A stretch of DNA of 64,000 bases, taken from positions 1 through 64,000 of the forward strand of contig NZ_LRRU01000019.1 in the NCBI RefSeq assembly GCF_001641615.1, read 5' to 3'. The DNA comes from Pseudoalteromonas gelatinilytica (lineage in GTDB: Bacteria; Pseudomonadota; Gammaproteobacteria; Enterobacterales; Alteromonadaceae). Positions 54,811 to 64,000 of this stretch are shown here, piece after piece. The notes under the pieces are model-generated. The model was not told the DNA's origin. It worked only from the letters and a program-made list of their open reading frames with translations, and ran no database searches. The position numbers were made by a program, and so were the translations under genes. Every line of letters begins with the position of its first letter. Within the stretch, counting starts at the first letter, position 1.

Positions 54811-56846
54811 TAGCTAGTGTCATCGATTAACCTTGCATCGATTGGCAAGCTAATCACAAAACGAGCGCCGTGTTTACATGACTCGGCGCTTATTTTCCCT
54901 CTAAGATTATATTTAACCGCATTAAATACCACGTTTAAGCCCAGCCCTAGATGGTTACCACCCAGATTTGTTGTATAAAATGGCGTAAATATTTCATGCA
55001 AGATCTCATCATTGATACCCACACCGTTATCTTGATAGGTAATTTCAACCACATGCGTAAAGGCTTTTATAGTTACTTCGACCACCCCCTGATCTGAATG
55101 AATAAAGCCATGCTCACAGGAGTTAATCACTAAAGTTTTTAATACATCACTCAAGATAGTTGGGTAGGAGGTAATGGCCACTTCATCGCCATGAATTTTA
55201 AACTCGATTTGTTTCCCTAAGTGCTTACTATAGGGGGCTAAGCGGTGTTTTAAATAGCTAGGCAATTGAATTTTACTCATTGGTTTATCGAGATGTATTG
55301 ATACATTCAACGCTTTAAACTCTTCAACAATCCCGGCTAAGCGGTTAATACTGCTTATCACCAATTCTTTTGCACTATTGGTATCGGTAATGAATTTATG
55401 AAAATGTTTACTGGATAGTTCACGCGCTTTAAACTTTTCTTCTAAACCTTCCATATAATCATCAATTAATGAACTGGCAGTGACGATAGTGCCGATAGGT
55501 GTATTTAACTGGTGCGCCATACCGGATACAAGTGCGGTGAGAGACGCTATTTTCTCAATTTCGATGACGTGATTTTGCGTATCGCTTAGTTGTTCTAAGG
55601 TTTTTGCAAGGGTTTGTTTTTGCTTATCGATACTATTAATAGCGATGAAAGAGCCAGATAAAATTACGACTAAACATATGCTTACAACTATGGTGAGGTC
55701 TTTAAATGCATCTGCTTTAGTTGCTTTAATTTGCTCAGCACGGGTTAATTCTGAGATTCGAACTTCTTTACTCGCCACATCAGCTTCAGCTAGTGCTTTG
55801 GCTAAATTAACTTTTGCTTGCCTCGTTAAAATAGCTTCATTGATCAAAGAGTATTGTTTATAAGCACTTAGTGCTTCAGCATAGCTTTGTTTTTGCTCAT
55901 AAAGCTCAGCTGTTAATTTTGCGATGGATAATTGGGTTTCAAAGTGAGCGTGGTTGAGCGTGTATGATTCGACAGAGGCGAGTATATCGAGCGCTTTATC
56001 AGTGTTGCCTTGCGCTTCGTAAGTTTGCGCTAAGCAAAGAATAATATTGAGCTGTTCACTCTCAAGTTGTTTCGTTTCAATAAGCTTAAACGCATCATTA
56101 AGCACACTCTCAGACTCGGCTAATAAGCCCTGAAAACGTAATACTTTTCCTTTTAAGATTAAGCTTGCCGCTAGATGCGTTGTGTAATCAAACTGAGTTT
56201 GTAAACGCATAGCTTGATTGATAATGTTAAGTGCTTCTGGGTATTGTTTTAGGCCAATCAAAGCAAGGGCTAAGTTATTACTTGCAAACGATTCATTGAG
56301 TGTTTGCTTATTGTTATGTGCATAGTCACGATACTTTTCAAATGCAATTGCAGCCTCAGCATATCGCTTTAGGTTGAGTTTAATCAGTGCAATATTGTTT
56401 TCGGTTTGGTAGATCAAACGTTCATCACGAGATTGTGCAAACGGCATCGCATCGCGGTAATAGGCTAAGGCCTCTTCATACAGGCCAAGGCGCGCATAAA
56501 TGCCCCCAGAAATATTGAAATAGCCATACATCAAGTCTTTTTCATTGGATTGTGAAACCATATTCATATACTTAACAATGGTTTCCACGGCGGATTCTAA
56601 TTGCTCTGTTTCAAGTAAAAACCACGCTTTGTAATTAGTAACAATAATCTTTTGTTCTAATGTAAGGTCGGTGGTCTCAATCAGTGCATTGACAAACTTT
56701 AGCCCGTCAAGAGGTGAGTCTGCATAGCTGAGTCTGATAGAGTTTCTGAGCTCCTCAAATTCATCTGTCGGCATTGCATTACATTCTGTTGTATTTATAA
56801 AAATCAACAGCATAAAGCTAAATAGTAAAACCAAACGCGTTTTCAT
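54807..56846 (-). CDS. TPR-containing sensor histidine kinase
   Basis: A protein of about 679 residues: signal-peptide-like N-terminus ([13 protein letters not shown]), six or so tetratricopeptide repeats over the periplasmic half, one transmembrane helix near 390-410 ([21 protein letters not shown]), a coiled coil, and a kinase core. Its phospho-accepting His is in [17 protein letters not shown]. The ATPase part shows [23 protein letters not shown] and [12 protein letters not shown]. No partner regulator is nearby. The start at 56846 was chosen because it gives the signal peptide; 56885 is the alternative. Ligand or signal unknown; TPRs may bind a periplasmic protein. Confidence 0.87.
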   Translation of the reverse strand: MKTRLVLLFSFMLLIFINTTECNAMPTDEFEELRNSIRLSYADSPLDGLKFVNALIETTDLTLEQKIIVTNYKAWFLLETEQLESAVETIVKYMNMVSQSNEKDLMYGYFNISGGIYARLGLYEEALAYYRDAMPFAQSRDERLIYQTENNIALIKLNLKRYAEAAIAFEKYRDYAHNNKQTLNESFASNNLALALIGLKQYPEALNIINQAMRLQTQFDYTTHLAASLILKGKVLRFQGLLAESESVLNDAFKLIETKQLESEQLNIILCLAQTYEAQGNTDKALDILASVESYTLNHAHFETQLSIAKLTAELYEQKQSYAEALSAYKQYSLINEAILTRQAKVNLAKALAEADVASKEVRISELTRAEQIKATKADAFKDLTIVVSICLVVILSGSFIAINSIDKQKQTLAKTLEQLSDTQNHVIEIEKIASLTALVSGMAHQLNTPIGTIVTASSLIDDYMEGLEEKFKARELSSKHFHKFITDTNSAKELVISSINRLAGIVEEFKALNVSIHLDKPMSKIQLPSYLKHRLAPYSKHLGKQIEFKIHGDEVAITSYPTILSDVLKTLVINSCEHGFIHSDQGVVEVTIKAFTHVVEITYQDNGVGINDEILHEIFTPFYTTNLGGNHLGLGLNVVFNAVKYNLRGKISAESCKHGARFVISLPIDARLIDDTSY

Positions 56847-57186
56847 GACACACCAATCCATTTCATAAATGAGTGCAAAAAACACTCACCCATTTTGCTG
56901 CCTAAATAACGCTAAATATTATAAATTTTAACTAAATAGAGGTTTATCTGAAAAAGCTTAATCTAGGAAAGGAAAACTCATACTTGTGTATAAAGTAAAT
57001 GAAAGATGAATTCAGCTAACAAGTAATTAAACTAAAACTAATCCTAAAATCTGAAATTAATGACTGGTCATACCTATTTTTTTGCTAGGTATTGACTAGG
57101 GGGGCGATATCAATAAAATAGCCCAGCTTTTTGATTCAGCTACTGTTAAGCCAAAAATCAATACCCACGCTTTTTTAGAGTAACTT
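56847..57186. other. intergenic region with a small hairpin
   Basis: About 340 bases between the kinase gene and a small gene on plus. It includes ATACCT-N11-AGGTAT (57070-57075 and 57087-57092), which may be an operator or hairpin. No other structure was seen. Confidence 0.4.
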
Positions 57187-57555
57187 ATGCCAAACGTGTC
57201 TACTTGCATTACATATGATGCATCGACGTCACTCGTTATGATGACGTTAAGAGGGACTGCAAGTGCACAGGATGTGATTAATTTTTATCAAATTGCCCAC
57301 CAATATTCTGTATTATATGGGTCAGAAAAAATTCTTGTTGATGTGTCTGAATTGACTCATGATTTTGCACCGGCTGATTTGTTTACCATCATGCCTGTGA
57401 TCGCTAATTCATTAAAACAAGCGGTTTTAGCTATTGTAGTTAGCTTTGATGGTTTTATGCACGACTTATTTGTGCAAAAAGCAAAGCGCTATAACCTGCA
57501 AGCAGAAAACTTTGAATGTTTTAACAAGGCAAAAAACTGGCTAGTTCGTCAATAA
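57187..57555 (+). CDS. small STAS/SpoIIAA-like protein
   Basis: A 122-residue soluble protein. The pattern VSTCITYDASTSLVMMTLRG, ASAQDVINFYQI and SEKILVDVSELTHDF alternates strands and helices as in SpoIIAA-like/STAS folds. No phosphorylatable Ser/Thr motif can be identified with certainty. It is monocistronic. Family assignment is tentative; otherwise hypothetical. Confidence 0.6.
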   Translation: MPNVSTCITYDASTSLVMMTLRGTASAQDVINFYQIAHQYSVLYGSEKILVDVSELTHDFAPADLFTIMPVIANSLKQAVLAIVVSFDGFMHDLFVQKAKRYNLQAENFECFNKAKNWLVRQ

Positions 57556-57720
57556 ATCGTCGAACTAGCATGGCTCATAATTTTGTGTATATCTGAGCTT
57601 ACAAATACGGTGATTTATCAGCTTTTGCTGTGCTAATTATCGAGACGATTAAGCGCAAAACCTAGTAATTCACCACGTAACCTTTTAAACTGTTTAGCCA
57701 ATTAATAATTATAATTTGTT

Positions 57721-58653
57721 ATGACAGCAACTAGGATTGATGCAAGCGAAAACGCTCTAAAATCAGAGACGTTTAGCTTCAATGAACAACAAAAAAACAC
57801 GCTATTTGCCCAGCTTAAAAAGCAACGTGGCATCTTATCTCAAACAGATATTTCTTCTCTTTGTCAGCAGTTTCAAGTGAGTCAACTTGAGTTACTAAAA
57901 GCCTGCGTACCCGTCGCAAGTTTATTTTCTGTCGCACCAATTTCAAAGTTTTATGTGGGCGCGATTGCAGTAGGGTTAAACAAGCAAGGCGAAACAAATT
58001 TCTATTTTGGTGCGAATGTTGAGTTTTCTCATCAAGCATTAAGTTTAGTCGTTCATGCTGAGCAATCAGCGATTAATAATGCGTGGCTTAATGGTGCGCA
58101 AGCAGTGCAAAGGATCGCAATCAGTGATGCACCCTGTGGTTACTGCCGCCAATTTATGAATGAATTGAGCACCGCAGATTCATTGGAAATTTTATTACCA
58201 GAGCGTGATTTTAATTTGCACGAGTTACTCCCTTATTCATTTGGCCCAAAAGATTTAGGTAATGAAGCGTGTTTATTCTCACATAAGCAAAGTGATAAAC
58301 AATTTACTGATCTTACGATTGATGACCCTAAACTTGTTGCATTGGCACTCAATGCATACGTGCCATACACAGGTAATTTTAGTGCGGTGAAATTAACGAC
58401 TTTTGATGAAGGTGACTTTTACGGCAGCTATGCCGAAAATGCAGCGTATAGTCCAAGCCTATCTCCACTACAAAGTGCATTGAGTCAGTTTTACCTTGCG
58501 GGCTTAACTTTTGATGATAAGTGTGTAAAAGCGATTACCTTACTCGAAACGCAAGGCGCAGAAAATCAGTATGAGGTGGCTAAAAGTGTGCTGGCAAGCT
58601 TTGCAAACCCACCAGCATTTGAGCACTATATTGCGAAACTAAGTAACGTTTAA
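57721..58653 (+). CDS. cdd: cytidine deaminase
   Basis: A 310-residue enzyme that converts cytidine and deoxycytidine to the uridine forms in pyrimidine salvage. It is the long, dimeric E. coli type with a second, degenerate domain. The zinc site is His112-Ala-Glu114 (VVHAEQSAI) and Cys139/Cys142 (PCGYC). [10 protein letters not shown] and FYFGANVEF are the substrate-contacting strands. The stop overlaps that of the convergent uridine phosphorylase gene by four bases, placing two consecutive enzymes of the same pathway tail to tail. Confidence 0.95.
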   Translation: MTATRIDASENALKSETFSFNEQQKNTLFAQLKKQRGILSQTDISSLCQQFQVSQLELLKACVPVASLFSVAPISKFYVGAIAVGLNKQGETNFYFGANVEFSHQALSLVVHAEQSAINNAWLNGAQAVQRIAISDAPCGYCRQFMNELSTADSLEILLPERDFNLHELLPYSFGPKDLGNEACLFSHKQSDKQFTDLTIDDPKLVALALNAYVPYTGNFSAVKLTTFDEGDFYGSYAENAAYSPSLSPLQSALSQFYLAGLTFDDKCVKAITLLETQGAENQYEVAKSVLASFANPPAFEHYIAKLSNV

Positions 58654-59405
58654 TTAAGTAATAGTTTTGCAGCTTCGATGACGACGGCGACTGATTTTTT
58701 CTCAATCTCGCCGTGGTCAACATTAGGGATTTCTTGTTTAGTACGATTTACTAATACACCTGCAACACACGCTGCACGCAAACCGAGTGCCGCGCACATA
58801 GTAAACAGAGTCGCTGATTCCATTTCATAGTTCATCACACCTAACTTTTGCCATTCTTCGCAGCTACCTTGGAAAGCTCGTGGTACATAACCTGAATAGG
58901 TATCGTAACGCTCTTGACCTGGGTAGAAGGTGTCACTTGATGCAGTAATACCAATATGGAAGTTAATGCCTAATTTATCACACGCATTGACCATCGCTTG
59001 AGTGGCAAAGAAATCAGACACTGCAGGGAAGCTCAGAGGAGCGAAGTGCTGGCTTGCACCATCTAAACGTACAGAGGCTTGGCTAATTAAAATGTCGCCT
59101 TCGTTAATGTGTGGCTGAATCGCACCGGTCGTGCCAATACGCAAAAAGGTATCAATACCTAGCTGTGCAAGCTCTTCAACAGCGATAGAGGTTGATGGAC
59201 CACCAATACCAGTTGAACAAACAACAACGGTGTGGCCATTAAGTTCACCACGGTATACATGAAATTCACGGGTCTTCGCTAAGCATTCTGGGTTATCGAG
59301 AAGAGTTGAAATGCGTGCTGAGCGGTCAGGATCGCCTGGGACAATCGCAAGGGTTGCGCCGTTTAAGTCCTGACGAGTAAGCCCTAAGTGAAATACCTTT
59401 TCCAT
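58650..59405 (-). CDS. udp: uridine phosphorylase
   Basis: A 251-residue phosphorylase that splits uridine into uracil and ribose-1-phosphate. Signature blocks are [14 protein letters not shown] (phosphate binding), [25 protein letters not shown] and [10 protein letters not shown] (ribose 2'-OH contact, Glu), and the length equals E. coli Udp. Together with cdd it carries cytidine to uracil. The region upstream (59406-59550) holds its promoter and that of the divergent DUF2189 gene; no CytR/CRP box was recognised with certainty. Confidence 0.95.
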   Translation of the reverse strand: MEKVFHLGLTRQDLNGATLAIVPGDPDRSARISTLLDNPECLAKTREFHVYRGELNGHTVVVCSTGIGGPSTSIAVEELAQLGIDTFLRIGTTGAIQPHINEGDILISQASVRLDGASQHFAPLSFPAVSDFFATQAMVNACDKLGINFHIGITASSDTFYPGQERYDTYSGYVPRAFQGSCEEWQKLGVMNYEMESATLFTMCAALGLRAACVAGVLVNRTKQEIPNVDHGEIEKKSVAVVIEAAKLLLN

Positions 59406-59550
59406 TATTAAACCTTATTTTTGTCTAAAGCGTAATACTTTAATCATATGTGTTCAAAGTACAGGACAGATGTCCTATTAGATTACGAATGTTGCAAGAA
59501 TTGCACAGATAACCTAAACCTAAAGATGTCACGATAAAAGAGGATATATT

Positions 59551-60330
59551 ATGCCTGCTTCATCTTCTATGAGTAAACATCATGAGTTTGCACGTTGTTT
59601 AGAAAGCTCACACATTTCAATGAGTGCGCCTTTTCATTGGTTAGCACTTGCATTTAAAGATATCGCGAATGCGCCCATACTTAGTTTAGTCTACGGATTA
59701 ATTTTTACGCTGATACCTGCAACGATAATGTATTTTGTTTATCAGTTTGATACACACTTAGTTATTTTGCCTGCGGTGGTTGGTTTTGCGCTCATTGGCC
59801 CTGCCTTTGCTGCCGGCCTATACGATGTTGCCTGGGAACTTGAGAAAGGCCATAAACCAACATTAATGCACAGTTTGAAATCAATGTTTAGGAATCCTGC
59901 AGGTGAGTGGGGCTTTGCCGTGTTATTAATGGTGATTATGATCGTCTGGATGCGCTTAGCAGCGCTTATTCATGCGTTATATCCAAATGTTGTTAATCCC
60001 AGTTTTGAGCAGCTATCGGCGTTTTTAACACTCGGTAGTATTGTAGGGGGTATCTTACTGGTGGCTGTATTTGCTATCTCTGCTTTCACACCGCAAATTA
60101 TGATGGAGCGCCGTGTTGATATTATGACTGCGGTAATATCGTCTATTAATGCCGTTAAAACAAATGCGGGTGCCATGATAGTTTGGGCTGGCTTGATTTT
60201 GTGTTTGGTGTTTGTCGGCTTTATTACAGGCACTGCCGGATTTATCGTAATCATGCCGTTACTTAGTTATGCCAGTTGGCATGCCTATATTGCGGTGATC
60301 AAAACTAAGAAGCCAAGAGGCTACGAATAA
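59551..60330 (+). CDS. DUF2189 membrane protein
   Basis: A 259-residue inner-membrane protein with about five to six helices. The family start WLALAFKDIANAPILSLVYG and the central GPAFAAGLYDVAWELEKGHKP are characteristic of DUF2189, annotated in some genomes as a possible cytochrome-c-oxidase-related subunit, without proof. RBS GAGG precedes ATG 59551. A hairpin at 60365 may end the transcript. Confidence 0.82.
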   Translation: MPASSSMSKHHEFARCLESSHISMSAPFHWLALAFKDIANAPILSLVYGLIFTLIPATIMYFVYQFDTHLVILPAVVGFALIGPAFAAGLYDVAWELEKGHKPTLMHSLKSMFRNPAGEWGFAVLLMVIMIVWMRLAALIHALYPNVVNPSFEQLSAFLTLGSIVGGILLVAVFAISAFTPQIMMERRVDIMTAVISSINAVKTNAGAMIVWAGLILCLVFVGFITGTAGFIVIMPLLSYASWHAYIAVIKTKKPRGYE

Positions 60331-60364
60331 TGAGTATTCACTCTGTCTGAATATAAATCTAATG

Positions 60365-60385
60365 CGGCAACCGAGTGGGTTGCCG
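60365..60385 (+). terminator. hairpin after the DUF2189 gene
   Basis: CGGCAACC-GAGTG-GGTTGCCG, followed by TAAAATTTG rather than a full T-run. It is a plausible but weak intrinsic terminator 35 bases after the stop. Confidence 0.5.
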
Positions 60386-60619
60386 TAAAATTTGACTTTC
60401 TTTTCGCGCATGTTATACCTGCCAAAATACAGCGCTCTTATTTAACTAGAGCAGTTTAAATTCTTCTGCATTAAAATTATAACTCTTTAATATCAGTATG
60501 TTATATGTTTTGTTTGTTAGGTGTTTATTGAGACACAACGAACTAAACACAATACAATCCTGATTGCGTAAGTTTTTTGCTTACGCATGAATATGCAGAC
60601 AATGATCAGCGGAGTAGAG

Positions 60620-61729
60620 ATGAGTAACACACAAAAAGCATTCCACGAAAAACTAAGTCAGTGTCTTTGTCCTCCAGGAGATGGCGTATTTACTGTAAAT
60701 ACAGCAAAAGAGCGTAAAGATGCATTACGTACTAAATTATATGGTCAAACAGATAATGTTGATGTGCTGTGGAAAGAGTCTCTCAAAACACTGGCTGACT
60801 CTGAGCACAAAGCGGTGATTTTAGGTATTAGCTCTGACTGTGGTGGTGGTATTTTACGTGGTGCTAACTGGGGCCCACTATTTTTACGCTCTACTTTAAT
60901 TGATCAGCAGCCACAAGCGCGTGCCTTTGATTTAGGCGATGTACGTGTGATCCCACATTTACTGCATGATAAATACCTTAACGATGCGACCATCACAAAC
61001 TGTCAAAAAGCACTCTATGCTGATGAAAACAGCGAATACCATGTATCGCCTTTGTCTATCACTGAAGATGTATGTGATGGCTTTTATGCAAATTACCCAG
61101 AAAAGGGCATTTTCGGCATTGGTGGTGACCATTCAATAAGCTACCCGCTGACTAAAGCCTACTTAAAAGCAAAGCGTGATGCGGGTAAACGCACAGCCAT
61201 CATTCATTTTGATGCTCATACCGATTTATTAGTAGAGCGTTTAGGTATCGATTTATGCTTTGGTTCGTGGTGTACACATATTCTTGAATACTTACCAGCA
61301 CCACGTAACTTGATTCAATTTGGTATCCGCTCAAGTGGCAAACCAAAGCAACATTGGGAAGATACCTTTGGTGTTAAGCAACATTGGGCACACGAAATTA
61401 TCGAGCGTGGTGCTAAAGCGGTTGCCGAAGAAGTCATTGCACAGCTTAAAGCTGATAACGTTGATGAGCTTTATGTGAGCTTTGACATTGATGCACTTGA
61501 TGAAAGCTTTGCTTCAGCGACTGGCACACCAGAAGCAGGAGGTTTAACACCAGAGCATGCCTTAGACATTTTAGTTGCATTGGCTGACGAGTTCCCAATT
61601 ACAGGTGCTGATATGATGGAAATTGCGCCATTTACGGACAGTTCATTAATTGGTCAAACAAGTTCTGAAACAACGCTAAGAGAAGGTGCTAAAATCTCAG
61701 CGTTTTTAATTAATGCAATGAATAAGTAA
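60620..61729 (+). CDS. arginase-family hydrolase (formimidoylglutamase-like)
   Basis: A 369-residue binuclear manganese hydrolase of the ureohydrolase superfamily. Metal ligands are in GIGGDHSISYP (His), IHFDAHTDL (Asp, His, Asp) and SFDIDALDESF (two Asp). The active-site loop TGTPEAGGLT is conserved. The family includes arginase, agmatinase and formimidoylglutamase; the overall length of about 370 residues is longer than these and matches an arginase-like group of marine gammaproteobacteria in my recollection. The start at 60620 has GGAG upstream; 60587 is possible but less likely. No hut or arginine genes are adjacent, so the substrate is open. Confidence 0.8.
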   Translation: MSNTQKAFHEKLSQCLCPPGDGVFTVNTAKERKDALRTKLYGQTDNVDVLWKESLKTLADSEHKAVILGISSDCGGGILRGANWGPLFLRSTLIDQQPQARAFDLGDVRVIPHLLHDKYLNDATITNCQKALYADENSEYHVSPLSITEDVCDGFYANYPEKGIFGIGGDHSISYPLTKAYLKAKRDAGKRTAIIHFDAHTDLLVERLGIDLCFGSWCTHILEYLPAPRNLIQFGIRSSGKPKQHWEDTFGVKQHWAHEIIERGAKAVAEEVIAQLKADNVDELYVSFDIDALDESFASATGTPEAGGLTPEHALDILVALADEFPITGADMMEIAPFTDSSLIGQTSSETTLREGAKISAFLINAMNK

Positions 61730-61853
61730 TTGACTGTAGAGCGGAAACAGCCCGTTTTCGCTCATTCCTTTTCACTAAATAATATTTCAATATCCACAAC
61801 TTCGAGCTATATTATTATAAAAAATAATTATAATTTATTTGGTATCGCTCACT

Positions 61854-62546
61854 ATGCGCACAATTTTAGCCCTGTCATTGCTGCTTTTTCTGCATCCATG
61901 TTTTGCAGCAATTACTGTAGTGACCGAAAACTTCCCTAATTTTCAATACCTAGATGAAAACGGTGTATTAACCGGCACTGTGGTTGATAAAGTAAAATCA
62001 GGTTTAGCTAAAAGTGGCGTGGAATATGAGATTTCAGTAAACACTTGGTCAATTTCGTACAACGCAGCATTAAGAGACAGCAGTACTTGTATCTTTTCTA
62101 TGGCAAGGCTTCCTGCGCGCGAGGATAAATTCTCTTGGGTAGCGCAAATTGGTGGTTTTTCGGCGTCATTCTATTCATTTAAATCTGATCAAGTAAAAAT
62201 AGCTAACTTAGATGAAGCTAAAAAATACCGAATTGCAGTTTTAAAAAATAACTATTCACACATCTATTTAAAAGACAATGGCTTTGATGAGCGTAATCAG
62301 CTGATCTTACTTGATAGCTTTGACAACATTTACGATGTACTTAAAAGCAGACGCTCAAGCATTGATTTAGTCATCCTCAGTGATGAACAGTTTAAACATG
62401 AACGTGATGGCGATAAAACGCTTGAAGATTTAAAACCTATATTAAAACTGCCCGTTGGGACACCACAGTTATACTTTGCGTGTAATAAAAACATCAATCC
62501 CGCTATCCTTGAAAAGTTAATCAAAGGCTTTGCTGATAACGATTAA
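61854..62546 (+). CDS. periplasmic solute-binding protein family 3-like
   Basis: A 230-residue periplasmic protein with a signal peptide (MRTILALSLLLFLHPCFA) and the family 3 binding-protein fold: VVTENFPNFQYLDENGVLTG and VVDKVKSGL at the start, ARLPAREDKFSWVAQIG in the middle, and a second lobe with YRIAVLKNNYSH. No permease or ATPase gene is adjacent, so it may serve a distant transporter or act as a sensor-like binding protein. The ATG at 61854 is favoured over an upstream TTG at 61839 because it gives the proper signal. Confidence 0.8.
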   Translation: MRTILALSLLLFLHPCFAAITVVTENFPNFQYLDENGVLTGTVVDKVKSGLAKSGVEYEISVNTWSISYNAALRDSSTCIFSMARLPAREDKFSWVAQIGGFSASFYSFKSDQVKIANLDEAKKYRIAVLKNNYSHIYLKDNGFDERNQLILLDSFDNIYDVLKSRRSSIDLVILSDEQFKHERDGDKTLEDLKPILKLPVGTPQLYFACNKNINPAILEKLIKGFADND

Positions 62547-62685
62547 AAATAGCACTTGTTGAATGTTATAAAGCGGCTATAATCAGCTGCTTTTTGTCCA
62601 TTCTCGCCAAACTCTAGCCAGCCTAAACGAGCAAAAAGTTGTTTGCATTCAACACTCTGAATGCGGTTAATTTTTAGGAGCTACA

Positions 62686-63972
62686 ATGAGTGACTTACTC
62701 ATTATTATGATTTTAATTTTGATTAGTGCGTTGTTTGCTATGAGTGAAATAGCCATAGCGGCATCACGTAAGATCAAATTACGAGTGATGGTGGACGAGG
62801 GCAATAAAAAAGCCCAAGCGGTGCTGACATTGCAAGAACAGCCTGGGGCTTTTTTTGCCATGATTCAAATTGCCCTCAACGCAATTGCCATTTTGGGTGG
62901 TATTGTTGGTGAGCAGGCTTTATCGCCTTATATTGAACAGATCCTAGGGATGATTTATCAAGGCCCATTACTGAGTCAAATCAGTTTTCTAATTTCGTTT
63001 TTTAGTATTACTTCGTTATTTATCTTATTTGCTGACTTATTACCAAAACGGTTAGCGATGATAATGCCAGAAGCTGTTGCAGTTAACGTGGTGTCTATTA
63101 TGCGTTGGGTGACCTTTGCGTTAACTCCTTTTGTGGTCTTTTTTAATGGCATTACCAATTTGGTACTTAGAGCATTTAAAGTACCCGCAGAGCGAGAAGA
63201 CATTGTTACGACAGAAGATATTGTCGCGATGATGGATGCAGGGGCAGAATACGGCAGCTTACAGCAACAAGAATATGAATTAATTGGGAATGTGTTCGAC
63301 TTAGAAGCGCGTTTCTTATCAAGTGTGATGACGCCACGCGATCAAATTGTGTTTTTTGACGTAAAAGCCGATGCACAAGAAGTGGCGACTAAGATTATTG
63401 AGCACCCTCATAACCACTTTTTAGTGTGTGATGGTAGCTTAGATAAATTAATTGGCTCGGTTGAATCAAAAGATATCCTTCGCAAGGTGCTAAAAGGGCA
63501 AACCGCTGAAATAGATAACGAATTGATCAGCCGCGACATTTTTTATTTGCCAGAAACATTAAGCCTTTCTGAAGCGTTAAACACCTTTAAAAAAGCGGCA
63601 GAGCCGTTTGCCGTAGTGGTTAATGAATATGCGCTTATGGTGGGTATTGTTACTGTTAAAGATTTAATGAAAGGATTTATGGGTGATTTAATTACCCATC
63701 AGGGTGAAGAATTAATCATTAAACGTGACAATTCATCGTGGTTAGTTGACGGTTTAACCCCAGTTGTTGAGCTTGCCAAGGTACTCGAAATTGAAGAGTT
63801 CCCAGATCAATCTCATTATGAAACAGTCGCCGGGTTTTTAATTTACACCATGAAACGCCTGCCAAAACGTGCTGAGTTTATTAATTACGGTGGCTATAAG
63901 TTTGAAGTGGTCGATGTTGAAGGAGTGAAAGTCGAGCAACTACTCGTTACTCGTATTTCTGAATCTGTTTAG
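62686..63972 (+). CDS. CNNM/CorC family (hemolysin-like) CBS-domain transporter
   Basis: A 428-residue inner-membrane protein: N-terminal DUF21 domain with helices at about 2-22, 60-82, 96-117 and 130-150. A CBS pair follows at about 205-330 (FLSSVMTPRDQIVFFD and NEYALMVGIVTVKDLM), then a CorC/HlyC C-terminal domain (SWLVDGLTPVVELAKV). The family is linked to magnesium/cobalt efflux (CorB/CNNM) and is often misnamed hemolysin. The start is ATG at 62686 with GGAGC upstream. It ends near the window edge before a hairpin. Confidence 0.9.
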   Translation: MSDLLIIMILILISALFAMSEIAIAASRKIKLRVMVDEGNKKAQAVLTLQEQPGAFFAMIQIALNAIAILGGIVGEQALSPYIEQILGMIYQGPLLSQISFLISFFSITSLFILFADLLPKRLAMIMPEAVAVNVVSIMRWVTFALTPFVVFFNGITNLVLRAFKVPAEREDIVTTEDIVAMMDAGAEYGSLQQQEYELIGNVFDLEARFLSSVMTPRDQIVFFDVKADAQEVATKIIEHPHNHFLVCDGSLDKLIGSVESKDILRKVLKGQTAEIDNELISRDIFYLPETLSLSEALNTFKKAAEPFAVVVNEYALMVGIVTVKDLMKGFMGDLITHQGEELIIKRDNSSWLVDGLTPVVELAKVLEIEEFPDQSHYETVAGFLIYTMKRLPKRAEFINYGGYKFEVVDVEGVKVEQLLVTRISESV

Positions 63973-63985
63973 GTTAGTGTTTAAG

Positions 63986-64000
63986 GCCGCATATTGCGGC
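63986..64000 (+). terminator. hairpin after the CNNM-like gene, cut by window edge
   Basis: GCCGCA-TAT-TGCGGC at the very end of the window, 13 bases after the stop. Any T-run lies outside, so the terminator call is partial. Confidence 0.45.

Noticed and set aside
61730..61939. A 69-codon frame between the arginase-family and binding-protein genes
   Set aside because: Overlaps the binding-protein signal peptide in another frame and lacks a start signal.
1..64000. tRNA and rRNA genes
   Set aside because: No cloverleaf with a GGTTCGAATCC-type arm or rRNA signature was noticed by eye; a tRNAscan run would settle this.

Overview
The window looks like a chromosomal segment of a marine gammaproteobacterium, most likely Pseudoalteromonas or a close relative in the Alteromonadales. 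This rests on moderate-to-low GC, TonB-dependent receptors, a TPR-sulfotransferase beside a TonB receptor, a proteobacterial RegB/RegA pair, an E. coli-like ppc, cdd and udp, and VCR-like integron attC sites. All names come from reading motifs in the sequence; no database search was run.

Layout. 2-2157 (minus): a group II intron with its reverse transcriptase/maturase, domains V and VI, and a candidate EBS1 loop matching the 5' exon. 2158-3056: an intergenic zone with two short tandem repeats and a broken porin 3' end. 3057-10912: an alpha/beta hydrolase, a TPR-sulfotransferase with a large TonB receptor, two small proteins, an M17 aminopeptidase and a VOC-family metalloprotein. 10983-16955: a FabH-like synthase, a secreted amidohydrolase with a DUF4440 protein and a RegB/RegA two-component pair, then small membrane and zinc-ribbon proteins. 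17149-24922: a TonB receptor, a DctB-like kinase and a DctD-like sigma-54 activator in one operon, followed by a -24/-12 promoter driving a porin and a DASS dicarboxylate symporter. 25057-30825: an aldehyde dehydrogenase, a SEL1 protein, a DUF6279 lipoprotein, a diguanylate cyclase and a LysR regulator. 30944-36662: a tripartite RND efflux pump divergent from that LysR gene. 36676-39132: an alcohol dehydrogenase-like protein, a DCC protein, a YhhN protein and a parvulin.

39292-47398 is an accessory island, visibly more AT-rich, with all genes on the minus strand. Its low-coordinate half is an integron cassette array without an integrase in the window: attC-like sites at 39865-39968, 40237-40362 and 41473-41591 separate a GNAT acetyltransferase, a 52-residue membrane protein, a Ser/Thr protein kinase and a DUF6173 protein. 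Above it lie a HEPN-type protein (R-x4-H motif) and a two-gene unit of unknown function: an 840-residue four-helix membrane protein translationally coupled to a 309-residue soluble protein. This unit and the HEPN gene are the best candidates for an undescribed, possibly defensive, system.

47931-63972 returns to core-like chromosome: two divergent M24 peptidases, a flavin reductase-like protein, an SDR, phosphoenolpyruvate carboxylase, a TPR-containing histidine kinase, cytidine deaminase convergent with uridine phosphorylase, a DUF2189 membrane protein, an arginase-family hydrolase, a periplasmic solute-binding-like protein and a CNNM/CorC-type CBS protein.
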